DNA of 64,000 nucleotides from Bifidobacterium aerophilum (GTDB lineage: Bacteria > Actinomycetota > Actinomycetes > Actinomycetales > Bifidobacteriaceae). The stretch lies in NCBI RefSeq assembly GCF_010667685.1, contig NZ_WHZW01000015.1, positions 1 to 64,000 of the forward strand, in the 5' to 3' direction. This document shows positions 47,709 through 55,981 of the stretch, piece by piece. Both the position numbers and the translations under genes were made by a program. Position 1 is the stretch's first letter. Each line of letters begins with the position of its first letter. Below the pieces are notes generated by a model. It saw only the letters and a list, made by a program, of their open reading frames with translations. It had not been told where the DNA came from and did no database searches.

Positions 47709-47719
47709 TTACAGTGTAA
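47709..47719. promoter_or_regulatory. Palindrome before marR (candidate autoregulatory operator)
   Basis: TTACAGTGTAA is a perfect palindrome of form TTACA-N-TGTAA, 63 bp before the marR start, matching the site in front of the exporter genes. Confidence 0.65.
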
Positions 47720-47841
47720 ACATTTATAAACGCACGTGAACGCGCACCCGAGCAGAGACACCCCGAACCGCAATCAATAGGGCAAAAAGCGAACAAAACA
47801 TGCCATTTTGCCCGACTTTGGCATCCAACACGCCGCAAAAC

Positions 47842-47880
47842 TGTGACCCACGTCACACAATCTCATGTGATCGTTCACAT
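47842..47880. promoter_or_regulatory. Two TGTGA/TCACA palindromes (CRP/GlxR-like)
   Basis: TGTGACCCACGTCACA (47842-47857) has the exact TGTGA-N6-TCACA layout bound by CRP-family regulators. ATGTGATCGTTCACAT (47865-47880) is a 16-bp site with a 4-nt spacer. They lie 90-130 bp before the small Cys-rich gene. Confidence 0.55.
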
Positions 47881-47970
47881 TATGACCATCTGAATGTATG
47901 TTGGAATTACCGACACAGAAGACGGCGGAGAAAGAAAGCCACTGGGGGAATCCTAAAGAAGGGAAACATC

Positions 47971-48111
47971 ATGGGACGCAACGTTTGCAGCATTATGGGA
48001 TGCAGTCACGAAGCCATCGATTCGGGCATGTGCTCGGCGCATTTCACCGCGGCGCTGGTGCACGGCACGATCCAGTATGCGGGCAACCGTCCGCGCCCGG
48101 CGTGCCACTGA
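47971..48111 (+). CDS. Tiny Cys/His-rich protein, possible zinc finger
   Basis: The 46-residue product (MGRNVCSIMGCSHEAIDSGM...) has Cys and His in the pattern C-x4-C-x9-C-x2-H, which could hold one zinc ion. It has a reasonable Shine-Dalgarno (GAAGGGAAAC), a clean stop and its own well-formed upstream region with two palindromes. No function is recognised. It is too short for statistical support, so the Cys spacing and expression signals are the main arguments. Confidence 0.6.
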   Translation: MGRNVCSIMGCSHEAIDSGMCSAHFTAALVHGTIQYAGNRPRPACH

Positions 48112-48226
48112 GTTAACAACATCGAACTTCGTCACACATAACAGAAACAATCTCGCCCTAGCGTGTGAATGGTTAGCGATAATCCGGCGTTATGGGAACG
48201 CCGTCGCCGACACGCTAGGGGGAAGT

Positions 48227-50332
48227 ATGAAACCAGGGTTCGCAACCCGTCTCGCCCGCGCCGCAACCGGTGCGCTGGCCGCACTGGCATGCTGCGTGGC
48301 ACTGCCCACGTTCACCGCGAACGCGCAGAACGCCGAAGGCCCGACCTATCAGGCCGCGGCCGACGGCACCGTGCCCGCCCAATCCACGGACGGCCCGCAG
48401 GTCACCAAGGTGCGCCTGCTCAAGGAAGGCACCTTCCTTGAAGTGCACTGGAACGAATACGTCGACGAGACGCAGGCCGTCAACGTCGACAACTTCACGC
48501 TGACCAACGGCGGCAAGACCGTCACATTGCGCCCGAAGGCCAACGACGGCGTGACCGACACCTACTACTTCGACAAGGACAACAAGGAAGTCGCGGCCGA
48601 GAGCGGCAAGCTCATGCAGTACCTCGACCCGTCGATCCACATGTCGAACATCGCCTACTCCGGCACCATCGACCCGACCAAGCCGATCACGCTGACGATC
48701 AAGGGCTCGGCCATCAAGGACAACGCCGGAAAGGCCGCGCAAAACGCCACGTACACGAACGTGCCGGTCACCAGCTACTACACGAAGACGATCACCACCA
48801 AGGCCGGCATCGTCGTCAAGTCCGACGACGGCGTATCCGACAAGGCGCTGCAGAAAACCGCCGAACTGGTCGACGCCGAACTCAACGACGGCGACGACAA
48901 CGGCATCGCGCAGGAAATGGTCAAGCAGGGCAACTCGGTGGCCGTCTACGGCGACCACGAGATCCCGCAGATGATCCCCGAACAGCGCTACCTGTTCGAC
49001 AAGACCATGTACGCGGCCGAAGGCTACGGCGGTTACCTGGGCGACGGATTCGTCTCGTCCATCTCCGAAAAGAACGTGCTGCGCACCACCGGCGACCCCG
49101 ATCCGGCCAAGAACACGGCCTACACGGACGAAAGCGTGCTGATCCACGAGTTCGGCCACGCCATCAAGCTCGGCGGCCTCGACCAGATGCCCGACCAGAC
49201 GCTCGCCAACACGTTCTACAAGGCCTACGCGCACGCCAAGGAGACCGGCCTGTGGGCCAACACCTACGCCTATCAGAACTCCGACGAGTTCTTCGCCACG
49301 ATGGCCACCATCTGGTTCAACGTGATGAGCGAAAGCTACTACGGCGACTACGACGGCACCCGCAGCCCGATCAACACGCGCGACGAACTCAAGGCCTACG
49401 ATCCGCAGACCTACGAGGCGCTGTCGCAGATCTTCCCGGCCACGACCCTGCCCTCGCCGTGGGAGTCCACGCCGAACAAGTACGGTCTCGACCTGGCCAA
49501 GACCCAGCCGCCTGTGCATGACGCGGCCGCCGCGACCAACCCGGACCTCAAGAACGACCTGTTCCAGATCTTCTCCGACCATTCCGCCGACCGCGGCGAC
49601 GTCTACTATCTGGAACGCCTGACCTCCGCCCCGGGCGGCGGCGAGCTCGATCTGGCGACCGTGTGGGGCGCCGCCAACGATCTCGACAATTCGCTCGACT
49701 CGTGGAACGTCGTCAAGGTCTCCGATGACACGTACGCGTTCGCCAGCGCCGTCACCGACTCCCAGCCGCAGCAGCGCGGCCTGACCGCGAACGCGGACGG
49801 CACGGTCACCGTGGCCGGCCACGCGTTCGACGCCAGCGATCCGGCTCAGCAGTGGCACTGGTACGTCAACGAATCCAGCAGCGACCCGTACGACGGCTAT
49901 CTCGTGAACGTCAAGTACGGCAAGGCGCTGACCCCGGACGGCAATCCGTTCAACGGCAACCTCCTCGTGATCCGCGACATCGACTCGCACACGCTCGCGT
50001 GGAGCCTGCGCGACCTGACCCAGTCGATCACCGCGAACAACCGCGAGGGCCTGTTCGTGGTGCCGACCGCCAAGATGCCGACCACCAACCCCGGTCAGGA
50101 CGGTTCGAACGAGGGCGACGGCTCGCATGACAACGCCGGTCAGGGCGGCTCCGACAAGGGCAACGCGGGCAAGCCGTCTGCAGGCAAGCCGACCTCCGGC
50201 AAGGGAGGCGCGACTGCCGCCGCAGACGGCAAGATCGCCGATACCGGCGCGACCGTCAACACCGCGTTCGCGATGATGTCGCTGCTGCTCGCCGCCGGCG
50301 TGGGCCTCGCGCTCACCAGGCAGCTGCACTGA
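48227..50332 (+). CDS. Wall-anchored putative zinc metallopeptidase
   Basis: The 701-residue surface protein has a signal peptide (about residues 1-33, ending TANA). A SwmB/Ig-like beta domain follows (about 57-180, with VNVDNFTLTNGGKTVTL and KGSAIKDNAGKAA). A catalytic domain carries HEFGH at 307-311 and a downstream Glu at 354 in NSDEFFATMA, the gluzincin-like arrangement. A ricin-unlike C-terminal domain, a Gly/Ser/Lys-rich stalk (about 620-665), the anchor motif IADTG, a membrane helix and a short basic tail complete it. It should be held on the cell wall by sortase. Its protein target is unknown. The start at 48227 follows AGGGGGAAG. Confidence 0.85.
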   Translation: MKPGFATRLARAATGALAALACCVALPTFTANAQNAEGPTYQAAADGTVPAQSTDGPQVTKVRLLKEGTFLEVHWNEYVDETQAVNVDNFTLTNGGKTVTLRPKANDGVTDTYYFDKDNKEVAAESGKLMQYLDPSIHMSNIAYSGTIDPTKPITLTIKGSAIKDNAGKAAQNATYTNVPVTSYYTKTITTKAGIVVKSDDGVSDKALQKTAELVDAELNDGDDNGIAQEMVKQGNSVAVYGDHEIPQMIPEQRYLFDKTMYAAEGYGGYLGDGFVSSISEKNVLRTTGDPDPAKNTAYTDESVLIHEFGHAIKLGGLDQMPDQTLANTFYKAYAHAKETGLWANTYAYQNSDEFFATMATIWFNVMSESYYGDYDGTRSPINTRDELKAYDPQTYEALSQIFPATTLPSPWESTPNKYGLDLAKTQPPVHDAAAATNPDLKNDLFQIFSDHSADRGDVYYLERLTSAPGGGELDLATVWGAANDLDNSLDSWNVVKVSDDTYAFASAVTDSQPQQRGLTANADGTVTVAGHAFDASDPAQQWHWYVNESSSDPYDGYLVNVKYGKALTPDGNPFNGNLLVIRDIDSHTLAWSLRDLTQSITANNREGLFVVPTAKMPTTNPGQDGSNEGDGSHDNAGQGGSDKGNAGKPSAGKPTSGKGGATAAADGKIADTGATVNTAFAMMSLLLAAGVGLALTRQLH

Positions 50333-50370
50333 CCGACACCGGTGACCGGCTGATCGCGTCACCGAAATCC

Positions 50371-50414
50371 GCGTGGGCCCGCTTCCGAATCATCGTTCGG
50401 AGGCGGGCCCACGC
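50371..50414 (+). terminator. Hairpin terminator after the metallopeptidase gene
   Basis: GCGTGGGCCCGCTTCCGAA pairs with TTCGGAGGCGGGCCCACGC (one mismatch) around a 6-nt loop. The U tract is weak. Confidence 0.7.
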
Positions 50415-50451
50415 TTACCTGTTATCTATCTCTGATCTCAGGATGCCGACG

Positions 50452-51417
50452 TTACGCGGGCAGTGCGGCGAGTTCCTCGTCGCTCAGGCGCAACTCGGTC
50501 GCGGCGAAGGAATCGTCGATCTCATGCGGATTGCGGGCACTGGGAATCGTGAACAGCCGGTCGTAACGGGTCAGTTCCCACGCGAGTACGACGCGCTGGT
50601 AGGAGACGCCGCGGGCCGCGGCGACCTTGCGGAACGGGTCGTAGGCGGCTTGGTCGAACGGGTCGAGGAACCCGCCGAGCGGCGACCAGCAGACGAAATC
50701 AAGCCCGAGTTCCGCGCAGCGTTCCATCGTATGTTCCGGATCCGGATGGGACGGGGAGAACTGGTTCTGCACGGCGATCAGCGCATCGCCGAGAATCGCG
50801 CGAGCCGTGTCGATCTGCGTATTGTCGACGCGCGAGATGCCGGCGTACCGGATCACGCCCTCGTCGAGCAACGTCTTGAGCGCGCCGATCTGGTCCTCAT
50901 ACGGCACGGCCGGATCGGGTCCATGCGAGTACAGCAGGTCGAGGGCGTCGACGCCGAGCCGTAGCGCGGATTCCTTGGCGTCGCGGATCATCGTCTCCGG
51001 CCGCGAATCGGCCATCCATCCGTACCGGCTACCGGCGGCCTGCAGATGCTGGCGTGCCGGATCGTGCGGCGCCATGCTGATCGTGCGCCGATACCCGGTT
51101 TTCGTGGCGACGAGCACCTCGTCGCGCGGGCCGTTCCAGCCGGCGAGCGCGTCGCGTACCAGCCGTTCTCCGTATCCGAAATCCTCGGGAGCGCCGGTGC
51201 CGTCGGCTCCGGGAGCGGTCGGCAGATAGTACGACCACGCAGTGTCCAGATAGCGGACGCCAGCGTCCAGCGCGGCACGGATCGTGCCGATCGCCGTCTC
51301 GCGATCCGGGCGGCCTTCGATGGCCAGCGCCATCGTGCCCATGCCGATGCGCGGAATGCGGAATCCCGCGAATTCCACGGTGTTCGAGAACCCAACCGAG
51401 TGCTGCAATGCCGTCAT
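50452..51417 (-). CDS. Aldo/keto reductase
   Basis: The 321-residue NADPH-dependent oxidoreductase has a TIM-barrel fold. The catalytic tetrad is visible: Asp in YLDTAWSYY, Tyr two to four residues on, Lys in VATKTGY and His in YSHGPDP. Cofactor-contact motifs near the end include FTIPSARNPHEIDDSF. The family member most like it is the L-fucose/D-arabinose dehydrogenase branch, but substrate is not assignable. The start at 51417 (MTALQHSV) is preceded by GGAATC; an ATG at 51441 is also in frame. It is divergent from the thiamine operon and convergent with the metallopeptidase gene. Confidence 0.88.
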   Translation of the reverse strand: MTALQHSVGFSNTVEFAGFRIPRIGMGTMALAIEGRPDRETAIGTIRAALDAGVRYLDTAWSYYLPTAPGADGTGAPEDFGYGERLVRDALAGWNGPRDEVLVATKTGYRRTISMAPHDPARQHLQAAGSRYGWMADSRPETMIRDAKESALRLGVDALDLLYSHGPDPAVPYEDQIGALKTLLDEGVIRYAGISRVDNTQIDTARAILGDALIAVQNQFSPSHPDPEHTMERCAELGLDFVCWSPLGGFLDPFDQAAYDPFRKVAAARGVSYQRVVLAWELTRYDRLFTIPSARNPHEIDDSFAATELRLSDEELAALPA

Positions 51418-51530
51418 GATTCCATGATCGGGCGAACCCATGACCGTCCGACCGTCCGCCCGACGCGACGACATGTCCAAACGACGAACCTCCGGCGGCG
51501 CATGTCTCGCCCCCGGCCCTATGATGGATC

Positions 51531-51626
51531 TGCAACCGAACGGGAGCCCGGATGGGCTGAGAGGAAGTCGCGAACTTCGACCGTCAACTTGATGCGGGTA
51601 ATGCCGCCGTAAGGAAACGGGTTGTT
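51531..51626 (+). ncRNA. TPP riboswitch (THI element)
   Basis: The conserved core is complete. CGGGAGCC opens P2, GGCTGAGAG follows, then the P3 region, CTTGATGCGGGTAATGCC, and GTAAGGAAACGG. Outer bases CAACC and GGTTG close P1. A TATGAT -10 box lies at 51520-51525. It controls thiSFG, reducing expression when thiamine diphosphate is abundant. Confidence 0.93.
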
Positions 51627-51791
51627 CCGCCGCAGCGATGCAGGCGGTTTCGCGAACTTCCGCATAGCTTTTCCGTCGTTTCCGTATCCGTCTTGGACGT
51701 CGGCCGCGCGCAGACTCGTCACTGCCGCGCCGCCAGCGATTCCTCCGACGGTTCGCGCGCATGACAACTGAAAAACAACTAGTGATGCTTT

Positions 51792-51850
51792 AAGGGTCAT
51801 GAAGGGGCGCACCACCTCATAGGGTACGGCTGCTTCAGCGACCCTTTTTT
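51792..51850 (+). terminator. Attenuator terminator downstream of the TPP riboswitch
   Basis: AAGGGTC...TGAAG pairs with CTTCA...GACCCTT, followed by six T residues, 25 bp before thiS. It lies about 165 nt after the aptamer, so the riboswitch probably acts by transcription termination. Confidence 0.8.
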
Positions 51851-51874
51851 CATACGGACAGGAAGGGGACATCC

Positions 51875-52069
51875 ATGATCGTCAACGGTCAGGAGGAACA
51901 GATCGCCACGCCGATCAGCGTGACCGACCTCATCAAGGCGAAGGGCTTCGTGCCCGAGCGCGTCGCCGTCGAGGTGAACGGCGAGATCGTGCCGCGCGCC
52001 AAGCGCGCCGAAACCACGCTCAAGGGCACCGACACCGTCGAAATCGTCACGTTCGTGCAGGGCGGATGA
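51875..52069 (+). CDS. thiS: Sulfur carrier protein ThiS
   Basis: The 64-residue ubiquitin-fold carrier ends in Gly-Gly (TFVQGG), the site where ThiF adenylates it and sulfur is added as thiocarboxylate. It starts MIVNGQEEQI with a beta-strand pattern typical of ThiS. AGGAAGGGGAC precedes the start. Its stop codon lies in the 5' arm of a perfect 17-bp hairpin. Confidence 0.95.
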   Translation: MIVNGQEEQIATPISVTDLIKAKGFVPERVAVEVNGEIVPRAKRAETTLKGTDTVEIVTFVQGG

Positions 52070-52102
52070 TGTTGCGAAGCCTTACGGCTTCGCAACATCA
52101 TC
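52065..52102 (+). terminator. Perfect intercistronic hairpin after thiS
   Basis: GATGATGTTGCGAAGCC and GGCTTCGCAACATCATC form a 17-bp stem with a TTAC loop. There is no U tract, so it more likely limits read-through or protects the mRNA end than ends the operon. Confidence 0.7.
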
Positions 52103-52149
52103 CCCAACCCACGTCTCAACCCAAACCAACGAAACTTTGGAGGCATCAT

Positions 52150-52875
52150 ATGCCGATCCCAGCAGGATTCACCCCATCCGCCACCGAGACGCAGACGGCC
52201 GCCCGTCAGGCCGCGTTCGACGCCGTGCCCGACCCGACGACGCTGGTCAGCCGCCATGAGATCCGCGACGCGCTGATCGAACGCCATACCGCGGCCGTGC
52301 AGGACAAGCTTGACGCCGCGCACGTCGCCATCGCCGGCTGCGGCGGCCTCGGCTCGACCGTCGCGGTCGCGCTGACCCGCATCGGCGTCGGCCATCTGCA
52401 CCTGGTCGACTTCGACCGCGTCGACATGACCAATCTCAACCGTCAGCAGTATTTCCTCAAGGACGTCGGCCAGTACAAGACCGAGGCTCTCAAGGCGAAC
52501 CTCGCGCAGATCAACCCATTCGTCGACGTGCGCATCGACACGGTCAAGGTCACCGACGACAACGTCGTCGACCTGTTCGGCGACGCGGACATCATCTGCG
52601 AGGCGTTCGACGTTCCGGAGAACAAGACGCTGCTCGTCAACGCGGTGCTCGAACAGCTGCCGAACACCAGGCTCGTGTCGGCGTCGGGCATGGCCGGTTT
52701 CCGCAGCTCGAACCTGATCTCGACCCGCCGCGTGTCGAAGAACTTCTACTTCTGCGGCGACGGAGAGACCGCCCCGAAGCCGGGTGCGGGCCTGATGGCG
52801 CCCCGTGTGGGCGTCGTCGCGTGCAGTGAGGCGAACATGATCACGCGGCTCATCCTCGGCGAAGAGGACGCGTAA
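52150..52875 (+). CDS. thiF: ThiS adenylyltransferase ThiF
   Basis: The 241-residue enzyme has a Rossmann nucleotide site ([18 protein letters not shown]), the conserved [18 protein letters not shown] segment and the later [14 protein letters not shown]. It activates the ThiS C-terminus with ATP for thiazole formation. The C4 zinc motif of E. coli ThiF is not seen, as in shorter ThiF forms. The start at 52150 follows TTTGGAGG. It lies between thiS and thiG. Confidence 0.93.
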   Translation: MPIPAGFTPSATETQTAARQAAFDAVPDPTTLVSRHEIRDALIERHTAAVQDKLDAAHVAIAGCGGLGSTVAVALTRIGVGHLHLVDFDRVDMTNLNRQQYFLKDVGQYKTEALKANLAQINPFVDVRIDTVKVTDDNVVDLFGDADIICEAFDVPENKTLLVNAVLEQLPNTRLVSASGMAGFRSSNLISTRRVSKNFYFCGDGETAPKPGAGLMAPRVGVVACSEANMITRLILGEEDA

Positions 52876-52918
52876 GGATCCGCGACCATCCGTCCGGATC
52901 CCAAGGAAAGGAGTATCC

Positions 52919-53800
52919 ATGACCACCACCGAACCCACGCTCGACGAACTCGTCGGCACCGCCACGAACACCGCGCTGCTGCCGGAGCCGGACGCGCACG
53001 CCTACGATGCGATCGCGACCGGCGACGCCGATCCGCTCATCCTCGGCGGACACAAGTTCACGAGCCGGTTCATTCTCGGTTCGGGCCGTTACGACCTGAA
53101 CCTCATCAAGGCCACGATCGAGAACGCGGGCACGCAGATCGTCACGATGGCGCTGCGCCGCTGCCGCACCACCGAGAACAACCTGCTCGACTACATCCCC
53201 AAGGGCATCACGATGCTGCCGAACACGTCGGGCGCGCGCAACGCGGAGGAGGCGGTGCGCATCGCGCGGCTCGCCCGTGAGGTGTGCCAGACCGATTTCG
53301 TGAAGGTCGAGATCGAGCATGAGACGAAGTACCTGCTGCCGGACAACGCGGAGACGATCCGCGCGACCGAGATGCTCGCGAAGGAAGGGTTCGTGGTGAT
53401 GCCGTACATGTTCCCGGATCCGATCGCGGCGCGGCAGCTGGAGGATGCGGGCGCGGCGTGCGTGATGCCGCTCGGCTCGCTGATCGGCTCGAACAAGGGC
53501 CTGCGCATGCGCGACTTCATCGAGGTGATCATTGCCAACGCGCACGTGCCGGTCATCATCGACGCGGGCATCGGCCGGCCGAGCCAGGCCGCCGAGGCGA
53601 TGGAGATGGGCGCGGACGCGGTGATGGCGTACACGGCGATCGCCTCCGCGGGCAACATCCCGCTGATGGCGCGCGCGTTCAAGCACGCGATCGAGGCCGG
53701 CCGCGAGGCGTACCTGTCCGGACTCGGCACCGTGACCGAAGGCCACGCCGTGCCGTCCAGCCCGACCAACGCCGCCGACTACCTCTCCCCCAGCAAGTAA
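52919..53800 (+). CDS. thiG: Thiazole synthase ThiG
   Basis: The 293-residue TIM-barrel enzyme joins 1-deoxy-D-xylulose 5-phosphate, dehydroglycine and sulfur from ThiS into the thiazole of thiamine. Markers are [28 protein letters not shown], the active-site Lys in [16 protein letters not shown], and [25 protein letters not shown]. An N-terminal extension of about 35 residues is extra. The glycine-oxidising partner (ThiO or ThiH) is not in this window. A good Shine-Dalgarno (AAGGAAAGGAG) is present. Confidence 0.97.
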   Translation: MTTTEPTLDELVGTATNTALLPEPDAHAYDAIATGDADPLILGGHKFTSRFILGSGRYDLNLIKATIENAGTQIVTMALRRCRTTENNLLDYIPKGITMLPNTSGARNAEEAVRIARLAREVCQTDFVKVEIEHETKYLLPDNAETIRATEMLAKEGFVVMPYMFPDPIAARQLEDAGAACVMPLGSLIGSNKGLRMRDFIEVIIANAHVPVIIDAGIGRPSQAAEAMEMGADAVMAYTAIASAGNIPLMARAFKHAIEAGREAYLSGLGTVTEGHAVPSSPTNAADYLSPSK

Positions 53801-53831
53801 ATCGTCCGGGTGGCTTCCGTCATCCGTCGCC

Positions 53832-54065
53832 GGCCATAACTGAATCCACGTTGAACATTCCCGACTCAATCATGGCCGCCGTTTTCTCCATACAGACCGT
53901 AACCGAGTCCGCGATCATCACACTCGACTCAGTTACGGTCTTTTCCGTTCCCACGACGACCGTAACTGAGTCCACAGCCAACATTTCGTCCCGTGTACGG
54001 TCGTTATCAGACAAAAAACGGCCGTAAGTGAGTCCGCCATGTGCGGCATGGACTCACTTACGGCC
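53832..54065. repeat. Family C repeat cluster, last pair forming a terminator
   Basis: Units of the GACTCAGTTACGGTC family (either strand) lie at 53833-53847, 53863-53877, 53895-53909, 53926-53940, 53958-53972, 54020-54034 and 54051-54065. The last two pair fully over 15 bp, and on the minus strand GGCC-GTTTTTTG follows, so they end the permease transcript. The 282 bp hold no gene. Confidence 0.85.
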
Positions 54066-54082
54066 GGCACCGGGCATCCCGC

Positions 54083-55609
54083 CTACCTGCCCAATGCCTC
54101 CTTGAGGTCGCGCGACTGGAACCGTTCGTGCAGCAGGCAATACCCGCCGAACACCGCCAGCCACACGAGGCCCGCGATGGCGGAACCGCGCGTGTCATCC
54201 GCAAGGAACAGCGTGCAGTACACGAACACGAAGAACGCGATCGCCAGCGTATTGGTGAACTTCCACGCCGGCATCACGAAACCGTCCGCAATGAAGTCGG
54301 CGGAACGGCGGTAGCGACGGTGCGCGATCATCGTCAGCGTGTAGATGAAGATGATCACCGCAGAGGACGCGGATGCGAACAGCACGAACGCGCCGGAGAC
54401 GCCCGGGATCGCGTTGATGACCGGAGACAGCAGGATCAGCGCCGCGGACACGAGGATCGCGCGCGCCGGAACCTGCCGGCTCGACACCTTGCCGATCTTC
54501 TGGAACGTCGGCGATTCGGACTCGATCGCCAGCTGGTACAGGTGGCGTCCGGCCGAGTACAGCAACGAGTTCAGCGCGGAGGACGCGGCGGTGATCACCA
54601 CGAAGAACACGAGCGCGGCGGCCCACTTGAGGCCCGCGTACTGGAACACCATGATGAACGGCGACGCGAACGAGCCATCCGCGTTCGGCTTGAACGTGGT
54701 CCACGGCACGATCGCCATGATCGCGAGCAGCGCGCCCACGTAGAAGATGAGCACGCGCACGATGATCTCGTTGACGGCCTTCGGCAGCACCTTGCGCGGG
54801 TTCTGCGTTTCGGAGACGGTCACGCCCACGAACTCGATCATCTCGTACGCGTAGAACACCATCTGGAAGCTCATGAGGAACGCGAGCCAGCCGTTCGGCG
54901 CGATGGAGAAGTTGTTCGTCAGGTTGTCGAGTCCCGCATGGCCGGCCGGCGACGCGGCGTCCTGTCCGGTGATCTGCACGGCGTCGTAGTGGTAGCCGAT
55001 CACGACCATGACGACCGCGGTGGCGATCATCGCGCAGATCAGCGTGATCTTGATCATCGAGAACCAGAATTCCGCTTCGCCGAACGCTTTGACGGCGATG
55101 AGGTTGATGGTGACGAGCGCGGCGAGGAAGCACAGTTCGATCAGCCATTTCCAGTGGATCAGGTTGATGCCGAACGTGTCGAAGAACGTGATGAAGTACG
55201 TGGAGACGGCCGTGATCTCGCTCATGCCGATGAGCACGAGCACGATCCAGTACGACCAGCCGGCGAATTTGCCCCAGCCGTTGCCGAGATAGCGTTTGAT
55301 GAAGTTGATGAACGTGTGCTGGCTCGGGTCGCGGTACATGAGTTCGCCGATGGCCCGCATGAGCAGGAACATGATGATGCCGACCGCGATGTACACGAAG
55401 ATGATGCTCGGACCGGTCAACGCGATGGACTTGCCGGAACCGAGGAACAGGCCGGTGCCGATCGTGCCGCCGATGGCGATGAACTGGACGTGGCGGTTGT
55501 TCAGGCCGCGGGCCATCTGATTGTCCTTGTCGAGATTCTCGACCGATGTAAGGGTGCCGGTGCCGTCGGATGATGAACCGTTCGGCTGGGCGCTCTGGGA
55601 TTTGCTCAT
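54083..55609 (-). CDS. Amino-acid permease (AAT family)
   Basis: The 508-residue membrane protein has about 12 hydrophobic helices. It has the family motif FIAIGGTIGTGLFLGSGKSI near residue 45, FGEAEFWFSMIKI in the fifth helix region and ETQNPRKVLPKAVNEI in the loop after helix 6. It resembles the CycA (D-serine/D-alanine/glycine) and AroP branches, so a neutral amino acid is a fair guess. The N-terminus is Ser/Gly/Asp-rich. The start at 55609 follows AGGTAGAAC. It ends at the family C terminator. Confidence 0.9.
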   Translation of the reverse strand: MSKSQSAQPNGSSSDGTGTLTSVENLDKDNQMARGLNNRHVQFIAIGGTIGTGLFLGSGKSIALTGPSIIFVYIAVGIIMFLLMRAIGELMYRDPSQHTFINFIKRYLGNGWGKFAGWSYWIVLVLIGMSEITAVSTYFITFFDTFGINLIHWKWLIELCFLAALVTINLIAVKAFGEAEFWFSMIKITLICAMIATAVVMVVIGYHYDAVQITGQDAASPAGHAGLDNLTNNFSIAPNGWLAFLMSFQMVFYAYEMIEFVGVTVSETQNPRKVLPKAVNEIIVRVLIFYVGALLAIMAIVPWTTFKPNADGSFASPFIMVFQYAGLKWAAALVFFVVITAASSALNSLLYSAGRHLYQLAIESESPTFQKIGKVSSRQVPARAILVSAALILLSPVINAIPGVSGAFVLFASASSAVIIFIYTLTMIAHRRYRRSADFIADGFVMPAWKFTNTLAIAFFVFVYCTLFLADDTRGSAIAGLVWLAVFGGYCLLHERFQSRDLKEALGR

Positions 55610-55778
55610 GTTCTACCTGCTTCTTTCAATAACAGGTTCAAACTGTAGCATCGAGCATGTTACGACAACAGGGGCGGTTCAATGATCCGACGTGACGATA
55701 TCGTGCGCATTTCCCCCAAAAGTTCAATTCGTTGAACTTTCGCGCAACCAGCCCCTCTCCCTTCTTTCCCCTGACAGG

Positions 55779-55975
<197 letters not shown>

Positions 55976-55981
55976 TTCCCC

